Shown here one piece after another: positions 59,269-64,000 of a stretch of 64,000 nucleotides of DNA. The position numbers and the translations under genes were made by a program. Source of the stretch: an uncultured Lachnoclostridium sp. (GTDB taxonomy: Bacteria; Bacillota; Clostridia; Lachnospirales; Lachnospiraceae); the NCBI GenBank assembly GCA_905212635.1, contig CAJMFH010000004.1, forward strand, positions 42,448 through 106,447, written 5' to 3'. How positions within the stretch are numbered: the first letter of the stretch is position 1; each line of letters starts with the position of its first letter. The notes beneath the pieces are model-generated. The model had not been told where the DNA came from, did not search any database, and worked only from the letters and a program-made list of their open reading frames with translations.

Positions 59269-61656
59269 ATGAAACGCAAAATTGTGATCGCTGGTGCGGT
59301 AATCGCATGTGCAGCAGCATGTCAGCTTGTGAATGCGGATGCAGCACAGGCAGCTAAGAAATATACCATCAGCAAAACGACAAAACCATGCAGCAGTGCA
59401 TACATAAGGGACAAGAGTTACAATGCCAAATCCAAAAACTACTTTACGATTAAATCGTATCTTGAAAAATTGAATAAACAGGGTGGCGGTACACTTGTTC
59501 TCAAAAAAGGAACCTACAAGATCTGCTCGACATTGACGGTGCCAAGCAATGTAACCATTCAGTTGAAAAATGGCGTTGTGCTGAAAAAGACGGACAAGAC
59601 CGGAAGCAAGTCATTGAAAGCCGGAAAAGTCATGTTCAAACTGACAAGTGCGAAAGCAAAAGATTACAAGGGCACGAAAAAAGTAGTGATCACAAGTAAT
59701 AAAAAGGCAACGATCGATCTTGGCAAAGTAAAAAATGCAGTTGCCATTGATACGGGGCATAATTACAACGTTACCGTATCCAATTTGAAATTCCGCAATA
59801 AAAACGCCGGAACATACATTAATATTGCCGGAAGCCGTACTGTAAAAGTGACAAATTGTACCTTCCAGGGGGATGCCGCCTATACCGGAGGAAGTTATCA
59901 GGCAGCCGTACTGATCAATGCGTATGGTAAAACACCGTGTAAGACGGTAAAGATAACAGGAAATACATTTACCAATCTTGAAAATGGTATCCGCACGACA
60001 AAATACAAAAAGCAGGTTTATTCTGAGGGCGTATCCATTACAAAGAACAAATTTAAAAACATGACAATCAGCGCTGTGACCGGAAAAATGTGGACCGGTG
60101 CGGCTATTACCGGAAACACGGTTTATCGTAGTGATGCCAGCAAAGGTACTGCGTTTGCGTTCCAGCTGTACAGTATGACAGAACCGGAGATTTCCGGAAA
60201 TACAATTGACAAATGCCGTACGCCGATTTATTTTGGCAGAGCTTCTAAAGTGGATAATTCCATCTCGGCGGCTAAAATTGCGTCCATGGAGAATAATACC
60301 GTAACGGATGCCGTTGTTTATTATGTCATTCAGAAGCATGACTCAGAGTCAAGATTATTGTATTTTAAAGACAAAAATGACAAAGAATTCCGCATCACTC
60401 CGGAGACAACACCATATCGCGGACATTATGAGACAACTTCCGGATATACGGCAAACAGCGGACAGGCAAAGACATACTATGTATTCCGTTCTTATATGGA
60501 GCAGTTGGAATATACCGGCGGTGGTACGATTACAGTAGCAGCCGGAACATATACGTTGAGCCATTCTGTCTGCATTCCATCGAATGTAACCGTAAACTTT
60601 GAAAATGGTGTAAAAATTCAGAAAGTAAAAGCAGTAAATACCAATCTGGCAACCAATAAAACAATGTTTGAACTGGTGCCTCCATCCAAGGAAGGCGTGA
60701 AGAATTCGGTAGGCGGATACAATGGTTCCCAGAATGTAACACTTCAGGGAAATGGAAGCACAATCTTTGACTGTGCCTACACGTTGAACGCTATGGCGGT
60801 TGTCATGGGACATGCCCAGAATATCAACATCCGAAACATTGCATTTACAAACGAAAATGGTTCGCATTTTATCGAATTAAATTCGTCTAAAAATGTAACG
60901 GTGGAAAATTGTTCTTTCACAGACTTTAAGATCTATAATAACAAGAGCCACAAAGAGGCGATCAACATCGATTCGACGGACTCGAATAACAATGGATTTA
61001 ATTACGAATGGTCCAATCATGACCGCACGGCATGTAACACGGTGATGATCAATAACTGTATATTTACCAATATGGGGGTAGCAGTCGGAAGCCATACTTA
61101 CTCGGTATCTATGAACGATGTGAATACACAGGTTTACCATGAAAATATTACGATTCAGAATTGTAAAGTAAGCCAGACTTACAATGCTGCGATCCGTATG
61201 CTCAACTGGCGGAATGCAGTCATTCAAAATAATGAATTCCTTGGCATTCAGGGAATTGAGGATAACAAAGGATATAACTATACATGTATTCTTGTAAAAG
61301 GAGCCGTAAATCCTACGATTACAAAGAATACGTTTGAAAAAGCGGGAACAAAGAAAAATTATGCCGTTGTCATTTATGAGAAGACACAGCCGGCGGTAGA
61401 AGGTGCGATCGCAGCCGGATATGCGGATACGTATAGTGTACTGAGCGAAGAAAACCGCGCTGCCCTTCGCGACAATACAGTAAAGGGACTGTGCTATAAG
61501 AGATTCCTTACGAAAAAAGCAGATGGTTCCAACGATCTGTATCTGGAAGATGGTGTGACAAAGAATCCGAACAATCTGTTTAACAATGCAAACAATGCTT
61601 CGGAAGGAGACAATGCCGCAATTCCAGATGATGGAAAAGAAGATGCAACCGAATAA
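59269..61656 (+). CDS. Secreted right-handed beta-helix protein 2 with internal duplication
   Basis: 795 residues from ATG 59269, preceded by AAAGGTGAG; the frame opens earlier, inside the previous gene, without support. Signal peptide (about 1-29, ending ADAAQA). Two beta-helix units are visible: one starting near residue 60 (GGGTLVLKKGTYKI, VPSNVTIQLKNG) and a second near 425 (GGGTITVAAGTYTL, IPSNVTVNFENG), joined by a YLYFKDKND-like linker also found in protein 1. The C-terminal half is paralogous to protein 1. The C-terminus is acidic with no sortase motif. A terminator follows. Confidence 0.8.
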   Translation: MKRKIVIAGAVIACAAACQLVNADAAQAAKKYTISKTTKPCSSAYIRDKSYNAKSKNYFTIKSYLEKLNKQGGGTLVLKKGTYKICSTLTVPSNVTIQLKNGVVLKKTDKTGSKSLKAGKVMFKLTSAKAKDYKGTKKVVITSNKKATIDLGKVKNAVAIDTGHNYNVTVSNLKFRNKNAGTYINIAGSRTVKVTNCTFQGDAAYTGGSYQAAVLINAYGKTPCKTVKITGNTFTNLENGIRTTKYKKQVYSEGVSITKNKFKNMTISAVTGKMWTGAAITGNTVYRSDASKGTAFAFQLYSMTEPEISGNTIDKCRTPIYFGRASKVDNSISAAKIASMENNTVTDAVVYYVIQKHDSESRLLYFKDKNDKEFRITPETTPYRGHYETTSGYTANSGQAKTYYVFRSYMEQLEYTGGGTITVAAGTYTLSHSVCIPSNVTVNFENGVKIQKVKAVNTNLATNKTMFELVPPSKEGVKNSVGGYNGSQNVTLQGNGSTIFDCAYTLNAMAVVMGHAQNINIRNIAFTNENGSHFIELNSSKNVTVENCSFTDFKIYNNKSHKEAINIDSTDSNNNGFNYEWSNHDRTACNTVMINNCIFTNMGVAVGSHTYSVSMNDVNTQVYHENITIQNCKVSQTYNAAIRMLNWRNAVIQNNEFLGIQGIEDNKGYNYTCILVKGAVNPTITKNTFEKAGTKKNYAVVIYEKTQPAVEGAIAAGYADTYSVLSEENRAALRDNTVKGLCYKRFLTKKADGSNDLYLEDGVTKNPNNLFNNANNASEGDNAAIPDDGKEDATE

Positions 61657-61677
61657 AATTATCAATACTTAACGAAA

Positions 61678-61710
61678 AAGTGGGGTTGTCGATTGACAAT
61701 CCCACTTTCG
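61678..61710. terminator. Bidirectional-looking terminator after the beta-helix genes
   Basis: AAGTGGGGTTGTC (61678-61690) pairs with GACAATCCCACTT (61695-61707) with one G-U and a 4-nt loop. A T-run follows on the reverse strand (from AAAAA at 61675-61679); the forward run is short. Confidence 0.75.
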
Positions 61711-61721
61711 TACGTTATAAT
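61693..61721 (+). promoter_or_regulatory. Perfect consensus promoter for greA-lysS
   Basis: TTGACA (61693-61698), 17 bp, TATAAT (61716-61721): both hexamers and the spacer match the vegetative consensus. The -35 lies in the loop and 3' arm of the preceding terminator hairpin. Confidence 0.85.
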
Positions 61722-61804
61722 GAAACGATGAGAGATCATGCCGTTGTGTGTGACACGCGGTACAGGTAAGATGCTCCGGCAGGGAGCAAAGAATGGAGGA
61801 AGTC

Positions 61805-62287
61805 ATGGCTGAAGTAAAAAAGAATATTCTGACAGAAGAAGGATTGAAAGCATTGGAGTCAGAATTACAGGATTTGAAAGTAAATCGTCGTAAAGAAGTT
61901 GCACAGAAGATCAAAGAGGCGAGAGAACAGGGAGACCTTTCCGAGAACGCCGAATATGACGCAGCAAAAGAAGAACAGAGAGATATCGAACTTCGTATCG
62001 AAGAGATAGATAAAATTTTGAAAAATGCGGAATTGGTTACCGATGATGACATTGATTCCAGCGTAATCAGCATTGGATGTACCGTAAAGATCAAAGATCT
62101 GGAATATAATGAAGAGATGGAGTACAAACTGGTTGGTTCGACAGAGGCAAACAGTCTGAAAGGAAAAATCTCTAACGAATCACCGGTTGGAAAAGCATTG
62201 ATCGGTGCGAAAAAGGGACATACTGTTATGGTTGAGACCCCAGCCGGCTTATTGAAATATAAAATTCTTGAGATTACGAAGAACTAA
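61805..62287 (+). CDS. greA: Transcription elongation factor GreA
   Basis: 160 residues: N-terminal coiled coil with the acidic tip (DLSENAEYDAAKEEQ) that enters the RNA polymerase secondary channel to stimulate transcript cleavage, and the FKBP-like C-terminal domain (SNESPVGKALIGAKKG). ATG 61805 follows GGAGG (61795-61799). lysS follows closely, a common pair in Firmicutes. Confidence 0.96.
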   Translation: MAEVKKNILTEEGLKALESELQDLKVNRRKEVAQKIKEAREQGDLSENAEYDAAKEEQRDIELRIEEIDKILKNAELVTDDDIDSSVISIGCTVKIKDLEYNEEMEYKLVGSTEANSLKGKISNESPVGKALIGAKKGHTVMVETPAGLLKYKILEITKN

Positions 62288-62302
62288 TTGGAGGATAGAG
62301 AA

Positions 62303-63772
62303 GTGGCAGAAGATATAAATCAGTTGTTAAAGGTGAGAAGAGAAAAACTGGCAAATTTGATCGAAGCAGGAAAGAATCCGTTTGAGATCACAAAGTGTGA
62401 TGTAACACACCACTCAATGGATATTAAAGATAATTATGATGAAATGGAAGGAAAGACAGTAACCATCGCCGGACGTATGATGTTCAAACGTGTGATGGGA
62501 AAAGCTTCTTTCTGTAACGTGCAGGACCTGAAAGGAAGCATTCAGGCATATGTGGCACGTGACAATATCGGAGAAGATTCTTACAAAGATTTCAAAAAGT
62601 ATGATGTCGGTGATCTTCTTTCGGTCACAGGTGAAGTGTTTAAGACAAAGACCGGAGAAATCTCCATTCATGCGACAGATGTAGTTCTCTTGTCAAAGAG
62701 TCTTCAGATCCTTCCGGAAAAATTCCATGGTCTGACGGACACGGACATCCGTTACCGTCAGCGTTATGTGGATCTGATCATGAATCAGGACGTAAAAGAG
62801 ACATTTATCAAACGTTCCAAGATTCTTCGCGAGATCCGTAACTTCCTTGCAGACAGAGATTTCATGGAAGTGGAGACTCCGATGCTTGTAGCCAATGCCG
62901 GTGGAGCAGCAGCCCGCCCATTTGAGACACATTACAATGCCCTCGATGAAGACGTAAAACTTCGTATTTCCTTGGAGTTGTATTTGAAACGATTGATCGT
63001 CGGCGGTTTGGAGCGTGTATTTGAAATCGGCCGTGTATTCCGTAATGAAGGTGTAGATACCCGTCATAATCCGGAATTTACGCTGATGGAGCTGTATCAG
63101 GCATATACTGACTATGAAGGTATGATGGAACTCACAGAGAGCATGTACCGCTATCTGGCAGAAAAAGTATGCGGCAGCGCCGTAATCACCTACAATGGCA
63201 TCGAGATTGACCTTTCTAAGCCATTTGAGCGCATCACAATGATCGATGCCGTAAAGAAATATGCAAATATTGATTTTAATGAAATAAAGACAGACGAAGA
63301 AGCTAAGAAACTTGCTGATGAGCACCATATCGAATATGAGGCTCACCACAAAAAAGGTGATATCATCAGTTTGTTCTTCGAAGAATTCTGCGAAGATAAA
63401 CTGGTTCAGCCAACGTTTGTTATGGATCATCCAATCGAAATCTCACCTCTTACCAAGAAAAAACCGGACAATCCGGAGCTGGTAGAGCGTTTCGAGCTTT
63501 TCATCAACGGATGGGAAATGTGTAATGCGTACTCCGAGTTGAACGACCCAATCGATCAGAGAGAGCGTTTTAAAGCGCAGGAAGAGGCATTTGCTGCAGG
63601 AGACGAGGAAGCAAACCACACCGACGAGGACTTCTTAAATGCGTTGTCCATCGGTATGCCGCCGACAGGAGGTATCGGTTACGGAATCGACCGTCTGGTA
63701 ATGCTTTTGACCGATTCACCGGCGATCCGGGACGTGATCTTGTTCCCGACATTGAAGAGTTTGGATAAGTAA
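62303..63772 (+). CDS. lysS: Lysyl-tRNA synthetase (class II)
   Basis: 489 residues from GTG 62303, 7 nt after GGAGGA; an in-frame TTG at 62288 lies upstream of that site. OB-fold anticodon domain (TVTIAGRMMFKRVMGKASF), class II motif 2 RVFRNEGVDTRHNPEFT and motif 3 GIGYGIDRLVMLLT. Length and layout are complete. Confidence 0.96.
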   Translation: MAEDINQLLKVRREKLANLIEAGKNPFEITKCDVTHHSMDIKDNYDEMEGKTVTIAGRMMFKRVMGKASFCNVQDLKGSIQAYVARDNIGEDSYKDFKKYDVGDLLSVTGEVFKTKTGEISIHATDVVLLSKSLQILPEKFHGLTDTDIRYRQRYVDLIMNQDVKETFIKRSKILREIRNFLADRDFMEVETPMLVANAGGAAARPFETHYNALDEDVKLRISLELYLKRLIVGGLERVFEIGRVFRNEGVDTRHNPEFTLMELYQAYTDYEGMMELTESMYRYLAEKVCGSAVITYNGIEIDLSKPFERITMIDAVKKYANIDFNEIKTDEEAKKLADEHHIEYEAHHKKGDIISLFFEEFCEDKLVQPTFVMDHPIEISPLTKKKPDNPELVERFELFINGWEMCNAYSELNDPIDQRERFKAQEEAFAAGDEEANHTDEDFLNALSIGMPPTGGIGYGIDRLVMLLTDSPAIRDVILFPTLKSLDK

Positions 63773-63800
63773 AGTGCCGAAAATTTGAAATTGAATACAA

Positions 63801-64000
63801 TCATTCCTTTCGTCCGTAGATTTCACGGTATTGCCGCAGAGTGTAACTGGTGTGTTTTTTGAAATGGGTTCCCAAGTGGCTTTGCGATGAAAATCCCAGA
63901 TAAGTTGCAATCTCAATATAGGAATAATCGGAATAGATTAGTAGATTTTTGGCACGGTTGATCTTCTCCTGAAGAATGTAACCGGATATGCTGATCCCTT
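63801..64000 (-). CDS. AraC-family regulator, C-terminal end only
   Basis: 66 in-frame residues on the reverse strand, ending at TGA (63803-63801); the 5' part is outside the window. They match the AraC/XylS DNA-binding domain: YILQEKINRAKNLL, then the second helix-turn-helix YSYIEIATYLGFSSQSHLGTHFKK, and the terminal QYREIYG. The regulated pathway cannot be seen. It converges on lysS with a 28-bp gap and no clear terminator. Confidence 0.88.
   Translation of the reverse strand, partial: GISISGYILQEKINRAKNLLIYSDYSYIEIATYLGFSSQSHLGTHFKKHTSYTLRQYREIYGRKE

Overview
The window looks like chromosomal DNA of a low-to-moderate GC, spore-forming Clostridia bacterium, most likely a Lachnospiraceae gut commensal. 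The evidence is the gene content (a SleC-like spore cortex-lytic enzyme, DUF6062 and DUF6106-like proteins, the EF-hand-like leader on a leucine-rich secreted protein, glutaminyl- and lysyl-tRNA synthetases, the tig-clpP-clpX-lon-engB block), strong Shine-Dalgarno sequences and vegetative promoters with 17-bp spacers. Nearly everything is on the + strand. I found no tRNA, rRNA, insertion sequence or CRISPR array.

Layout. 1-9.7 kb: argH (runs off the left edge, reverse strand), a rhodanese-ThiF fusion, ylmH, a secreted C39-like papain-fold protein, cca, a LacI-type sensor fused to GGDEF, and tex. 9.8-18.6 kb: an accessory block with a lipoprotein, a LytTR response regulator and GHKL kinase, two ABC half-transporters and two secreted proteins. 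18.6-24.4 kb: a SleC-like enzyme, a type III toxin-antitoxin locus on the reverse strand, a broken serS, a CPBP intramembrane protease and an aminotransferase. 24.4-38.3 kb: SLT transglycosylase, gpmI, mnmA, glmM, a GH8 exo-oligoxylanase, then tig-clpP-clpX-lon-engB-epsC. 38.3-54.4 kb: CmpB-like membrane protein, DUF1015, YesL-like, glgB, M16C protease, era-(yqzL-like)-recO, glnS, DUF2225, a putative metal efflux protein, DUF6062, and groES-groEL under a perfect CIRCE operator. 54.4-64 kb: GC-rich tandem repeats, a DUF6106-like protein, a leaderless-looking arylsulfotransferase, two large secreted beta-helix paralogues, greA-lysS, and the end of an AraC-type regulator.

Two systems stand out. 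(1) At 20.0-20.7 kb a ToxN-superfamily (CptN/TenpN-like) toxin is preceded by a promoter, three tandem 39-42-nt repeats and a terminator. Each repeat can form an H-type pseudoknot, and the middle repeat carries a compensatory base-pair change. This is the type III antitoxin RNA architecture. (2) Two promoters, before the ABC pair (12.4 kb) and before the secreted-protein pair (16.2 kb), each carry two LytTR-type 9-mers exactly 21 bp apart, with the second exactly 41 bp before an extended -10. This predicts a self-contained local regulon for the adjacent LytTR regulator.

The main anomaly is serS. It has an in-frame TAG inside class II motif 2 and a nearby stretch of about five codons that do not match the family, while the rest is intact. 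A non-repetitive 135-nt palindrome before glmM, the tandem repeats after groEL and a consensus promoter embedded in a terminator before greA are further non-coding features.
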